A stretch of 64,000 nt of DNA from assembly GCF_011764565.1 (NCBI RefSeq), contig NZ_AP022871.1:8556320-8620319 (forward strand), in the 5' to 3' direction. The notes beneath the pieces are model-generated. The model had not been told where the DNA came from. It searched no databases and worked only from the letters and a program-made list of their open reading frames with translations. The stretch's first letter is position 1. Each line of letters begins with the position of its first letter. This DNA comes from Phytohabitans suffuscus. Lineage in GTDB: Bacteria > Actinomycetota > Actinomycetes > Mycobacteriales > Micromonosporaceae. Shown here piece by piece: positions 27,377 through 36,387 of the stretch. Position numbers and translations under genes: made by a program.

Positions 27377-27874
27377 GTGGACAGACAGATTGGCACCGCG
27401 GCCGGCTCCACGGCCCCGGCGGCGAGACAGCCGCTGGACGACGTCGACCGCCGCATGGTCGCCGAGCTGGTCAAGGACGGCCGAATGGCGGTGCGCACCC
27501 TCGCCGAGCGGCTGCACATCTCCCGGGCGAACGCGTACAGCCGGCTCGGCCGCCTGGTCCGCGACCGGGTCATCCGCGGCTTCTCGGTGCGCCTCGACCC
27601 GGCCCAGGTCGGCCTGACCACCGCCGTCTACGTCACGATGCAGATCGAGCAGAACGCGTGGCGCGACGTCCGCGAGCGCCTCACCCGGCTGCCCGCGATC
27701 CAGCACTTCGCGCTCACCGGCGGCGCGTTCGACATCATCGCGCTGGCCCGGGTGCCCGACCAGGCCCACCTGCGCGCGCTCATCCTCGACGAGATCCAGT
27801 CCATCCCGGGGGTACGCAACACGCAGACCCAGCTCGTCTTCGAAGAGGTGCCCGACGAGATGCTCCTGCCGTAG
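27377..27874 (+). CDS. Lrp/AsnC-family regulator (BkdR-like)
   Basis: A 165-residue regulator: N-terminal HTH (LDDVDRRMVAELVKDGRMAV, LAERLHISRANAYSRLGRLV) and a C-terminal RAM ligand-binding domain (VYVTMQIEQNAWRDVRERL ... GAFDIIALARVPD). GTG start with GGAGG upstream. The divergent bkd operon is its likely target, with branched-chain amino acids or keto acids as effectors, by analogy with BkdR. Its TAG stop overlaps the left end of a small mobile-looking element. Confidence 0.9.
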   Translation: MDRQIGTAAGSTAPAARQPLDDVDRRMVAELVKDGRMAVRTLAERLHISRANAYSRLGRLVRDRVIRGFSVRLDPAQVGLTTAVYVTMQIEQNAWRDVRERLTRLPAIQHFALTGGAFDIIALARVPDQAHLRALILDEIQSIPGVRNTQTQLVFEEVPDEMLLP

Positions 27875-28035
27875 GGCCTGTACCAAAGAGTTTGTCGGTG
27901 CGAGCCGGAGTCCAGGTGGCGTCAGGTGGTGGCGGGCGCAAGGTCGCATACCGGTGTCGTATGCGGCCTTGCGCCCGACGCCGCATGGCGTCGCCTGGGC
28001 CCGGCGCAGCCCGGCAAGGAACTTGATACAGGCCC
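27874..28035. mobile_element. MITE-like 162-bp element with terminal inverted repeats
   Basis: The ends GGGCCTGTACCAA and TTGATACAGGCCC are inverted repeats, imperfectly extended to ~25 bp, and are flanked by TA on the left and TA on the right (TAGGGCC...GGCCCTA), as expected for TA-targeting insertion. Inside is a strong hairpin, GGGCGCAAGG-TCGCATAC / GTATGCG-GCCTTGCGCCC. It carries no gene, so it would be non-autonomous. It supplies the stop codon of the Lrp-type gene. Confidence 0.65.
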
Positions 28036-28104
28036 TAGCCGGAGGCCGGCTGGTGGCCCGACGAGCCGGGCGCAGGTCGTGCCACCAGCCGGGGTCCGCC
28101 GGCG

Positions 28105-30003
28105 TTACCGCCCGGTGGCGTGCGGGTCGGCCACCGGGAGCCAGACGCGCATGGTCGCCGGACCGCGGTTGGCCCACAGGTGGTACGGGACGAGGGTGAG
28201 GTTGCCCGGCTCCTGGTCCGCGGTGCCGATGGATCCGTACGGCCAGCCGCCGCCGGCCGCGGTGGTGGTGGACGCCGCCAGGTCGAGCGCGACGACGTCC
28301 CGGCCGAGCGCCGGCAGCGGGCGCTCGGTGAGCGGCGCGGACCGGTCGACGTCGACCGCGTCCAGCGCGAGCGCCGGGTCGTGGTCGACCGACTCGGCGC
28401 AGTAGACCAGGGGGCCGCGCTCGACCGCGACGCACCCGCGGACCGCGTCGATGCGCGGGTTCGGCTCCGTCCACCGTGGAGCGACCGGCAGCCGCAGCCG
28501 GACCTGGTCGCCGGCCCGCCAGGCGCGCGAGACGACCGCGTACCCGGGCTGGACCCGCCGGGCGCCCTCCGGGGTGGACAGCACCGCCTCGCCGGCCCAC
28601 GCGGGCACCCGCAGCGACAGCCGCCACGGCGCGTCGCCGGTGCGGTCGACCCGGATCCGCACGCTGCCGCCCCAGGGGTAGCCGGTGGTGACGGTCAGCG
28701 CGGTCCCGCCGCTGGTCACCGTGCCGCTGGCGTACTGGTGCAGCTGTAGCCCGCCGTCGTCGACGGTGGCGACGTAGCCGCCGAGGCTGGCGAGGGTGCG
28801 GGCCACGTTCGTCGGGCAGCAGGAGACGTCGCGCCAGGGCGCCCGCTCGCTGGAGCTGGCTCGCGGCCACGGCCGGGAGCGGTCGAGGACGGCGCCGGCG
28901 CCGCGCTGCCGCAGCGGGTTGGTGTAGAAGAACGCGCGACCGTCCAATGAGGTCGACGCGGCGACGACGTTGTAGAGGGTGCGCTCGGCGAGGTCGGCGA
29001 AGCGGGCCTCACCGGTGGCCAGCAGGAGCCGCCAGGAGAGCATGACCGAGGCGACCGCCGCGCACGTCTCGACGTACGCCCGGTCGGCGGGCAGCTCGAA
29101 GTCGTCGCCGAACGCCTCCCCCTCGTGGCGCGAGCCCATCCCCCCGGTGAGGTACGTGCGGGTGGCGACCGTGCGCTCCCACTGCCGCGCGACGGCGGCG
29201 AGCAGCTTGTCGTCGCCGGTCTCGACCGCGACGTCGACGGCGCCGCAGGCCAGGTAGAGCGCGCGCACGGCGTGGCCGTCGAACGCGGTGCGCTCGCGGA
29301 TCGGCACGTCGTCCTGGAAGTACGCACGGCCCAGCTCGATGTCGGGGAGCGTGGCCTGGCCGCGGCGGTCGAGGAAGAGGCGGGCCTGGTCGAGGTAGCG
29401 GGCGGTGCCGGTGGCCCGGTACAGCTCGACCAGCGCCATCTCGATCTCCGGGTGGCCGCAGAGCGTCTGCCGGCCGGTCGGGCCGAACTCGACGCACACG
29501 TGGTCGGCGGCCCGGATCGCCGCGTTGGTCAGCGCGTCCCGCACCCCGCCGCGGAGCCGGGCGACACCGGCCTGGACGAGGTGGCCGTAGCAGTACAGCT
29601 CGTGGCCCCAGGTGAGGTCGCTGTAGCGCGGCTGCTGCCCCGGCCGGCCGAACATCGTGTTGAGGTAGCCGCCCGGCTCCTGCGCGGCGGCGACCACAGT
29701 GGACAGCTCGTCGAGGGGCGCGTCGCCGCCGCGGGCGATCTCCCACGCCATCGCCTCGGCCAGCTTGTAGACCTCGGAGTCGGAGAACTCGCGGCCGCGG
29801 CGGCGGTGCGGGGCGAGGTCGTCGGTGGCGGCGAGGTGGAAGTTGCCGAGCCAGCCGGTCTCCTCCAGCCAGTGGCGGGCGTGCGGGATCGTGGCCCGGG
29901 CGTTGCGCTCCTGCCGGTCGCCCCAGAAGCCGCCGGTCAGGCGCACCTGGTCGACACCCAGCGGGCGCAGCGCGCCGGTGGACGGAAGCACCGGTCCGAT
30001 CAT
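28105..30003 (-). CDS. Glycoside hydrolase family 127 (beta-L-arabinofuranosidase-type)
   Basis: A ~632-residue enzyme with no signal peptide, thus cytoplasmic. It has the GH127 alpha/alpha barrel (EFSDSEVYKLAEAMAWEIAR, YCYGHLVQAGVA) and the zinc/catalytic cluster: ADRAYVETCAAVAS (Glu and Cys) and DVSCCPTNVARTLASLGGY (adjacent Cys residues). In HypBA1 this Cys-Glu-Zn centre cleaves beta-L-arabinofuranosides from plant glycans. The ATG at 30003 has GAGGGG upstream and is preferred over the GTG at 30009. It is divergent from a LacI regulator with two operator-like palindromes between, so induction by an arabinose-containing oligosaccharide is likely. Confidence 0.88.
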   Translation of the reverse strand: MIGPVLPSTGALRPLGVDQVRLTGGFWGDRQERNARATIPHARHWLEETGWLGNFHLAATDDLAPHRRRGREFSDSEVYKLAEAMAWEIARGGDAPLDELSTVVAAAQEPGGYLNTMFGRPGQQPRYSDLTWGHELYCYGHLVQAGVARLRGGVRDALTNAAIRAADHVCVEFGPTGRQTLCGHPEIEMALVELYRATGTARYLDQARLFLDRRGQATLPDIELGRAYFQDDVPIRERTAFDGHAVRALYLACGAVDVAVETGDDKLLAAVARQWERTVATRTYLTGGMGSRHEGEAFGDDFELPADRAYVETCAAVASVMLSWRLLLATGEARFADLAERTLYNVVAASTSLDGRAFFYTNPLRQRGAGAVLDRSRPWPRASSSERAPWRDVSCCPTNVARTLASLGGYVATVDDGGLQLHQYASGTVTSGGTALTVTTGYPWGGSVRIRVDRTGDAPWRLSLRVPAWAGEAVLSTPEGARRVQPGYAVVSRAWRAGDQVRLRLPVAPRWTEPNPRIDAVRGCVAVERGPLVYCAESVDHDPALALDAVDVDRSAPLTERPLPALGRDVVALDLAASTTTAAGGGWPYGSIGTADQEPGNLTLVPYHLWANRGPATMRVWLPVADPHATGR

Positions 30004-30046
30004 GGTCACCCCTCGAACGCGCTCGGGACCGCTGGCCGCCCGGTGG

Positions 30047-30062
30047 CCGAAAACCTTTTCGG
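30047..30062. promoter_or_regulatory. LacI-type operator, GH127 side
   Basis: CCGAAAACCTTTTCGG, a 16-bp palindrome with arms CCGAAAA/TTTTCGG, 44 bp upstream of the GH127 start. Confidence 0.65.
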
Positions 30063-30132
30063 CAATGTAGCCACCCGGTTACGCCCGCGTCAAGAGAGGA
30101 GTTCGGTGGCGGTGATGATGTACGCTTCCGCT

Positions 30133-30159
30133 CCGAAACTTCTTTCGAAAGGATTTCGG
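30133..30159. promoter_or_regulatory. LacI-type double operator over its own ribosome site
   Basis: CCGAAA-CTTC-TTTCGAAA-GGA-TTTCGG: two overlapping CGAAA/TTTCG palindromes sharing arms with the site at 30047. It contains the AAAGGA ribosome site and touches the GTG start at 30159, so binding should shut off the regulator's own expression. Confidence 0.65.
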
Positions 30160-31187
30160 TGAGCAGGCAGCGGTCCCGGACGGTCACGTTGACCGACGTC
30201 GCGCGCCTGGCCGGCGTGTCGGTGGCCACCGCGTCGAAGGCGCTCAACGCGCGCGACGAGGTCGCGCCGGAGACCCGGCGGCGGGTGCTGGAGGCGGCCG
30301 AGGAGCTGTCCTTCCAGCCGAACGTGCTGGCCCGCGGCCTGCTGACCGGCCGCACCCGCACGATCGGGCTGCTCACCGACGAGCTGGCCCACCGGTTCTC
30401 CATCCCGATCCTGCTCGGCGTGGAGAACGCCCTCGCCAACGGCCAGATGTCGGTGCTGCTCTGCGACGCCCGCGGCGACGCGATCCGCCGGCAGCACTAC
30501 ATCCGCACGCTGATCGCCCGGCAGGTCGACGGCTTCGTGGTGCTGGGCGACTCCAACGACGTCCGTCCGTCCCTGACCCGGCAGATCCCGGTGCCGGTGG
30601 TCTACGTGTACGGCGAGTCCGACGACCCGCGCGACCTGTCCGTGCTCGCCGACGACGAGCACGGCGCCCGCCTCGCCACCGAGCACCTCGTGTCGCTGGG
30701 CCGCCGGCACATCGCGCACATCACCGGCCCGCAGAGCTACCGCGCCGCCCGCGACCGCGTCACCAGCCTGCGCAAGGTGCTCGCCTCCGCCGGCCTCGCG
30801 CTGGCCGGCGGCGAGCCGCTCTACGGCGAGTGGTCGCAGCGGTGGGGGCGGAACGCGGCCCGCATGCTGCTGCCCGGCCACCCGGAGATCGACGCCATCT
30901 TCTGCGGCAACGACCAGATCGCCGCCGGGGTCGCCGGCGCCGTCCGCGAGCTGGGCCGCCGCGTGCCCGACGACATCTCCATCGTCGGGTACGACAACTG
31001 GCACGAGTTCGCGGCCGACTGCCAGCCGCCACTGACCACTGTGGACCTCAACCTCCAGCAGATCGGCGAGACCGCGGTGCGGCACCTCTTCGCCGCGCTC
31101 GACGGGCAGCCGCCGTCCGGCGTGGTGCGCCAGCCCTGCCGACTCATCGTGCGCGACTCCACCGGCCCGCGCCCGCAGCCGTCCTGA
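30159..31187 (+). CDS. LacI-family transcriptional regulator
   Basis: A 342-residue regulator: N-terminal LacI HTH and hinge (VTLTDVARLAGVSVATASKALN ... FQPNVLARGLLTGRTRTIGLL) and a periplasmic-binding-protein-like effector domain ending GYDNWHEFAADCQPPLTTVDL. GTG start at 30159 with AAAGGA just upstream. Divergent from the GH127 gene; the palindromes at 30047 and 30133 are its probable sites, giving autoregulation and control of the hydrolase. Effector probably an arabinoside (inference from context). Confidence 0.92.
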   Translation: MSRQRSRTVTLTDVARLAGVSVATASKALNARDEVAPETRRRVLEAAEELSFQPNVLARGLLTGRTRTIGLLTDELAHRFSIPILLGVENALANGQMSVLLCDARGDAIRRQHYIRTLIARQVDGFVVLGDSNDVRPSLTRQIPVPVVYVYGESDDPRDLSVLADDEHGARLATEHLVSLGRRHIAHITGPQSYRAARDRVTSLRKVLASAGLALAGGEPLYGEWSQRWGRNAARMLLPGHPEIDAIFCGNDQIAAGVAGAVRELGRRVPDDISIVGYDNWHEFAADCQPPLTTVDLNLQQIGETAVRHLFAALDGQPPSGVVRQPCRLIVRDSTGPRPQPS

Positions 31188-31278
31188 CGCCCGCGGCGCC
31201 CGCAGCCGTCCTGACGCCCGCGGCGCGGGAAGCGCCGGGACGCACCGACGCACCGACGGCTGAGGCACGGGTCCGGCC

Positions 31279-31308
31279 ATCTCAAAGCATTGAGATCAAT
31301 CGCTTGAC
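31279..31308 (+). promoter_or_regulatory. Palindrome and -35 box before the Svx-like gene
   Basis: ATCTCAAAGCATTGAGAT at 31279-31296 is a perfect 7-bp inverted repeat with a 4-bp loop, followed by TTGACA at 31303-31308. Its arms differ from the LacI sites at 30047, so another regulator would be needed. Confidence 0.45.
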
Positions 31309-31413
31309 AGGGCGGTGGGGCGCGTCCACGATGTGGTGGCTGGGCCCCATTCACGCATCCTTCCCGGGCAGGGATCACGGAGGCCTTCCCGTCACCTGTC
31401 TCGACACGTAGGG

Positions 31414-33608
31414 ATGCCCGATGAAACCTCGCCCGAGTGGCGTCGCTGGCTGGCCGCGCTCGCGCTGGTCACCCTCGGCACGGCACCGCTGGTCGTGCCC
31501 CAGCTCACCCCGGCGGCGCAGGCCGCGGCCAAGACGGTCTGGATACCCGAGCGCTGGGTGAGCACCGGAGAGGTGCCCTGGGCGCAGAACCGCACCCGGG
31601 AGTCGGCCAACTTCATCCTCCTGTGGGGTGAGCGCTCCGGCACCAACCCGCTGGCCGCGCCGGGCGAGTACCGCTTCGACCCGGACAACATCCTCAGCCA
31701 GCTGGAGTCGCTGTACTCCTTCTACGTCAACACGATGCGCTTCACACCGGAGACCGGGCTGCTGGCCCAACACAAGATCATCGTCATCGTGACCCGGACC
31801 TGGAACCGCACCGCGCTCGACGCGTGGGCGACCGGCGGCTCCACCGACGGCCGGGTCGGCGTCATCAACATTGCGCCCGCCGCCGCCCAGCCGGGCTCGT
31901 GGGGGCTGGCGCACGAACTGGGGCACGTGTTCCAGAACTACACGTTCCTGGGCCGCTCCGGCATGGGCTTCACGCACGCCTCGGCCGGCACGTTCTGGGA
32001 GGCGAGCGCCGAGTTCATGGCGATGCAGGTGTACCCGCGCTCCGGCGCCGGCGACCTGACCCGCTGGCTGCGCACGGAGAACCTGTACTACTCCTCGTCC
32101 CGCCACCACTACGGCGCCTGGATGCTGTTGCAGTACATCAAGGACCGCGACGGCATCGAGATGTTCAACCGGATCTGGAACGAGGCGCGCAACACCGAGC
32201 ACCCGCTCGAGGTGTACCGGCGCATCGCCGGCGTCACCCAGGCCGAGCTCAACCGGCGCGTCGGCGAGTACGCGCAGCACAACGTCACGTGGGACTACTC
32301 CAACCGCGCCGACTTCATGCCGTTCGTCAACGGCGTGTACGGCGCCGGCTTCCTCAACGCGTACAAGGGCGTGCCGGTCGAGGCGGTCAACGCGGGCGCC
32401 CGCCACTACCGGATACCCGCCGCGATGGCGCCCTCCGACTACGGGTACAACAAGATCCAGCTGGTGCCGGACAGCGACGGCGCGCTGGTCCGCCTGCATT
32501 TGAAGGGGCACGCGGAGACCGGCGCGACCGGCTGGACGTTCGGCTTCGTGGCGGTGCGCGACGGCACCCCGCGGTACGGGCCGCTGACCCAGGGCACGTC
32601 CGGGCAGGTCAGCTTCCAGACCCAGCCGGGTGAGAGCCAGGTCTTCCTCGTGGTCACCGGCACACCGGCCAGCGCGGTGCCGAAGTACGCGTTCCTCGAC
32701 GGCTGGCCCAAGAACCGCCGCTACCCGTACGAGTTCCGGATCTCCGGCGCGATCCCGTCCGGCCACGAGCCCGGGTACCAGAAGCCGGCCGCGACCAACG
32801 GCGGGCGCTGGCACGCCAACGGCGGCGGCTGGGTCGCCGGCAACGCGAACGTGGCCTCGACCGCGTACGTGGGCCCGCGCGCCGCCGTCTACAGTGGATC
32901 CGTCACGGGCAACGCCCGCATCGAGGACCTCGCGTGGGTCAACGGCGGCACCGTCACCGGCAACGCGGTCGTCAAGGGCAACGCGATCGTCCAAGGTGGA
33001 GTGACCATCGGCGGTAGCGCGGTCGTCGGTGGCGACGCCGAGCCGCCCGCCGGCCCGACCGGGGGCACCTGCAACTCCGGCACCTACCTGATGTTCAACC
33101 CGAGCCGCGGCTGCGACGGCGGCGGTCCGGAGGCGGACGTCAACCCGGCGCACGGCACGTTCACCTCGGAGGAGCTGGCCATCACCGGCGGCACCAACCC
33201 GACGACGGCGCCGCCGCCCACCACCGCCGTACCGACGACGCCGCCCCCACGACCGCGCCGCCCACCACCGCGCCGCCGCCCACCGGTGGCACCGCCTCGT
33301 GCCGGGTCGCGTACACGGCCAACTCGTGGGGCAACGGCTTCACCGGCGACGTCACCGTCACCAACACCGGCGGCGCGGCCGTCGACGGGTGGGCGCTGAC
33401 GTTCTCGTTCGCGAACGGGCAGCAGGTCACCAACAGCTGGAACGCCACCGTGACCCAGAGCGGCCCGGCGGTGACCGCGCGGAACGCGGGCTACAACGGC
33501 ACGATCGCGCCCGGCGGCACCGCGTCGTTCGGCTTCCAGGGCACGCACGGCGGCACCAACCAGCCGCCGACCGGATGGGCGCTCAACGGCTCCCCCTGCA
33601 CCACCTGA
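31414..33608 (+). CDS. Secreted Svx/AvrXca-like (DUF6055) metalloprotease with CBM2, apparent frameshift
   Basis: About 731 residues when one C is added to CCCCC at 33244-33248. Order: signal peptide (LAALALVTLGTAPLVV ... AQAA); a catalytic-looking domain with zinc motif GLAHELGHVFQNYTFLG and downstream FWEASAEFMAMQ; a hexapeptide-like stretch (WVAGNANVASTAYVG, VTGNARIEDLAWVNGG, VTGNAVVKGNAIVQGG) as seen in Svx/AvrXca virulence proteins; a Thr/Pro linker; and a C-terminal cellulose-binding CBM2 (CRVAYTANSWGNGFTGDVTV ... NGSPCTT). Those relatives are exported by plant pathogens. The start is uncertain: no clear ribosome site precedes 31414. Activity is inferred only from the HExxH. Confidence 0.75.
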
Positions 33609-33621
33609 CCATCCTCCCCAC

Positions 33622-33654
33622 GCCGGGGCGGGCCGCGACCTGGCCCGCCCCGGC
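33622..33654. terminator. Strong hairpin after the Svx-like gene
   Basis: GCCGGGGCGGGCC, 7-base loop, GGCCCGCCCCGGC: a perfect 13-bp stem 13 bp after the stop. There is no T-tract, as is common for actinomycete terminators. Confidence 0.55.
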
Positions 33655-33776
33655 GCCGCTCACCCCGCCGGGGCGGCCTGACCGCGCACGGCCAGCGGCC
33701 CCCGCCGCGGACAGGTCGTAGCTCACAGATGAACGAACGGTGTCGTCGATCCTTCCAAAACGTGGACCATGGACAG

Positions 33777-34994
33777 ATGGCATGGCGAACGCGGGCGCTC
33801 AGGCCCATCTCGGTCCAGGGGTACGTGCGCAAGGGCTTCGAGCGGGTGCGGGACGCGTTCGTCGAAAACCTGCTCCGCCGCGACGAGCTGGGCGCGGCCT
33901 GCTGCGTCTACCGGGACGGCGAGCGCGTCGTCGACCTGTGGGGCGGTGTGCGCGACGCGGCCACCGGGGCGCCCTGGGCGCGGGACACGATGGTGCTCGT
34001 CTTCTCCACCACCAAGGGGATGGCGGCGATGACGCTGGCCGTGGCCCACTCGCGCGGCTGGCTCGACTTCGACGAGCGGGTGAGCGCGTACTGGCCGGAG
34101 TTCGCCCAGCGCGGCAAGGAGCGGGTGACCGTCCGGCAGCTGCTGGCCCACCAGGCCGGCCTCTTCGCGCTGGACCGGCCGATCGGGCGGGGCACGGTCC
34201 GCGACCTCGACCGGCTCGCCGCGGTACTGGCCGCGCAGGCGCCCGCGTGGGAGCCGGGCAGCCGGCAGGCGTACCACGCGCTCACCCTCGGCTTCTACCA
34301 GGGTGAGCTGCTGCGCCGGGTCGACCCGGCCGGCCGCTCGCTGGGCCGCTTCTTCCAGGAGGAGATCGCCGCCCCGCTCGGCCTGGACTTCTACCTCCGC
34401 CTGCCGGCCACCATCCCGAACGTCCGGCTGGCCCGGATCCAGCGCCCCAACCCGCTCAAGGTGGTGACCAGCGTGTCGCCCGGCCTGCTGCTGGGCGCGC
34501 TGAACCCGCGCTCGAGCCTCTTCCGCTCGGTGGTGACCGGCGCCGGGCCGTGGCTGCCGATGCACCGCGAGCGCGTCTACGCCCGCGACCTCGAGGTGCC
34601 CTCCGCGCTCGGCGTCGGCACCGCCCGCGCGATCGCCAAGGCGTACGGGGTCTTCGCCACCGGCGGCCGCCAGCTCGGCATCGCCCCGGACACCCTGGCC
34701 GAGCTGGCCGCACCCGCGGTGCCGCCGCGCAACGGCCGGCGCAACGAGTACCTCGACGGCGAGATCCCCCACTCGCTCGGCTACATGAAGTCCAGCGCCG
34801 CGTGGAGCTTCGGCGGCCCCGGCGCGTACGGCACGGCGGGGATCGGGGGTTCGCTCGGCTTCGCCGACCCGGACACCGGCATCGGGTACGCCTACGTCAC
34901 CAACCGCATGGGCGCCGCGCTCACCACGGACGCCCGCGAGCGTGCGCTGCGCGCCGGCGTGCCGGTGCCGGACCCGGCCGGCGCCCGCCTCTGA
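33777..34994 (+). CDS. Serine hydrolase, beta-lactamase/esterase EstB family
   Basis: About 405 residues, cytoplasmic by lack of signal peptide. It has the SxxK nucleophile motif VFSTTKGMAAMTLA, the tyrosine motif AYHALTLGFY (YxA-type) and a late GGPGAYGTAGIGGSLGF glycine loop. Proteins of this class C beta-lactamase-like family are usually esterases or peptidases; antibiotic hydrolysis should not be assumed. I choose the ATG at 33777 (MAWRTRALRPISVQG); the ATG at 33729 is possible. Convergent with the glycolipid-binding gene, four bases apart. Confidence 0.85.
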   Translation: MAWRTRALRPISVQGYVRKGFERVRDAFVENLLRRDELGAACCVYRDGERVVDLWGGVRDAATGAPWARDTMVLVFSTTKGMAAMTLAVAHSRGWLDFDERVSAYWPEFAQRGKERVTVRQLLAHQAGLFALDRPIGRGTVRDLDRLAAVLAAQAPAWEPGSRQAYHALTLGFYQGELLRRVDPAGRSLGRFFQEEIAAPLGLDFYLRLPATIPNVRLARIQRPNPLKVVTSVSPGLLLGALNPRSSLFRSVVTGAGPWLPMHRERVYARDLEVPSALGVGTARAIAKAYGVFATGGRQLGIAPDTLAELAAPAVPPRNGRRNEYLDGEIPHSLGYMKSSAAWSFGGPGAYGTAGIGGSLGFADPDTGIGYAYVTNRMGAALTTDARERALRAGVPVPDPAGARL

Positions 34995-34998
34995 CGGC

Positions 34999-35616
34999 TC
35001 ACCGCGCCCAGGTGTCGACGCGGCGGCCGAGCGACGGGTAGTCGACGACCAGCCCGTGCGCGTCGAGGTGCAGCTTCGCGGTGAAGTCGCCGCTGGCGTA
35101 GCCCACGTACGCGCCGCCGCCCGCCGCCGGCCCGAGACTCGTGTACCGCTGCCGTGAAAGGTGGACGGCCAGGTCCGGTACCGAGATCCAGGCCATCCGG
35201 AAGTCCACAGTGACCTCTTCGTCCCGCCGTGCCGCGCCGACCAGGTCGTGCCTGCGCACCGGCATCGTGTTGGTCAGCGGGCAGAGCGCGAGGTCGCAGT
35301 CGAGCGCCCCGCGCAGCGCTGCCGGGTCGGCGACCCCACCCGGGCCGAGGTGGTCGCCGCCCTCGCCGGTGACCGCGGCGGTCCACTCCCCCTCGCGCGC
35401 GGACAGGTCGAGGGCCCGCCACCAGCCGGCGCCGGCGGCGTGCACCCGGATGCGCTCGGTGACCCAGCCGGGCCCGGTGGTCAGGACGTAGCCGAGCGCG
35501 TACCCGCCGGTCGCGCTGCTCCCGGTCGCGCTCAACCGGTCGGCGGCCAGGGTGACCGCCGCCGTGTCCGCCCGCCCGGGGTCCTCGCCGCGCCAGACGA
35601 CGAACCGTTCCACCAC
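34999..35616 (-). CDS. Putative glycolipid-binding domain protein (PF06475-like)
   Basis: A 205-residue cytoplasmic protein. The segment WWRALDLSAREGEWTA, the LDCDLALCPLTNTMPVRRHDL block and the terminal GLVVDYPSLGRRVD match the small family annotated as putative glycolipid-binding in actinomycetes and pseudomonads. Biochemical role unknown. Divergent from the CGNR zinc-finger gene, sharing a palindromic promoter region (35644-35691). Confidence 0.72.
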   Translation of the reverse strand: MVERFVVWRGEDPGRADTAAVTLAADRLSATGSSATGGYALGYVLTTGPGWVTERIRVHAAGAGWWRALDLSAREGEWTAAVTGEGGDHLGPGGVADPAALRGALDCDLALCPLTNTMPVRRHDLVGAARRDEEVTVDFRMAWISVPDLAVHLSRQRYTSLGPAAGGGAYVGYASGDFTAKLHLDAHGLVVDYPSLGRRVDTWAR

Positions 35617-35643
35617 GGTGCCTCCCTCTCCGATGTGACCGGC

Positions 35644-35691
35644 TAACCCTTTAGACGGTTACATCCAGCGCCGTAACCAGTCAAGGGTTTA
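35644..35691. promoter_or_regulatory. Long inverted repeat between divergent genes
   Basis: TAACCCTT-TAGAC-GGTTAC, 10 bp, GTAACC-AGTC-AAGGGTTTA. The two composite half-sites are inverted and lie immediately before the CGNR ATG and about 28 bp from the glycolipid-binding gene start, so one protein could control both. Confidence 0.6.
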
Positions 35692-35693
35692 CG

Positions 35694-36233
35694 ATGGTGA
35701 ACATGCCCGGAGCGCTCGACCAGGTGCGCGACTTCCTCAACACCTGGGAGATTCCCAACGACACGCGGGTGCCGGTCGACCACCTGGCGGCGCTGGTCGC
35801 CGCGCCGGAGCGCTGGGCGGCCGCCTTTCCCGGCGTGACCCGCCCGGCCCGCGACGACCTGGCCGACCTGCGGGCACTCCGCGCCGACCTGCGCGCCGCG
35901 CTCGGGCTGACCCATCCGGTCTCGCTCGGCGACCGGGTGGAGCGTCACCGGCTGGTGGTCACGCTGCGGGAGGCGCCGGACGAGCCCGCGCTGCTGGTGC
36001 GGCCGGCGACGGCGAGCGCCACCGGCGACCTGCTGGCGGCGGCGGTCAACGCGGTCGCGGCGGGGCGGTGGCACCGGCTCAAGTCCTGCCCCGACTGCCG
36101 GTGGGTCTTCTACGACACCAGCCGCAACGCGAGCCGCACGTGGTGCGCGATGACCCCGGGCGGCCCGGACGGCCGGGGCTGCGGAGGGATCGCCAAGACC
36201 CGCGCGTACCGGGCGCGCGCCTCGGCCCGGTAG
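35694..36233 (+). CDS. CGNR zinc-finger / ABATE-domain regulator
   Basis: A 179-residue protein. Residues ~5-120 form the ABATE-type alpha/beta domain; the C-terminal CGNR zinc finger reads LKSCPDCRWVFYDTSRNASR and RTWCAM...GRGCGGIAKTRAYR, with four metal-type Cys. Such proteins are annotated as stress-induced transcriptional regulators. ATG at 35694 or 35703. The large palindrome directly upstream is the natural candidate operator. Confidence 0.85.
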   Translation: MVNMPGALDQVRDFLNTWEIPNDTRVPVDHLAALVAAPERWAAAFPGVTRPARDDLADLRALRADLRAALGLTHPVSLGDRVERHRLVVTLREAPDEPALLVRPATASATGDLLAAAVNAVAAGRWHRLKSCPDCRWVFYDTSRNASRTWCAMTPGGPDGRGCGGIAKTRAYRARASAR

Positions 36234-36387
36234 CGCCGTGAGCCGCTCGCCGCCGGCGCCACCGGCATCGACCGTTCGAAGTGGACACCGGTCCACGGGA
36301 CCAATGGCCCTGGGCGGCCCGGCTGCCACTCGACCAGGCTGTACGCGGCCCTGACGACCCCTACCTGCGGAGAGGCTGAAAAAACTC

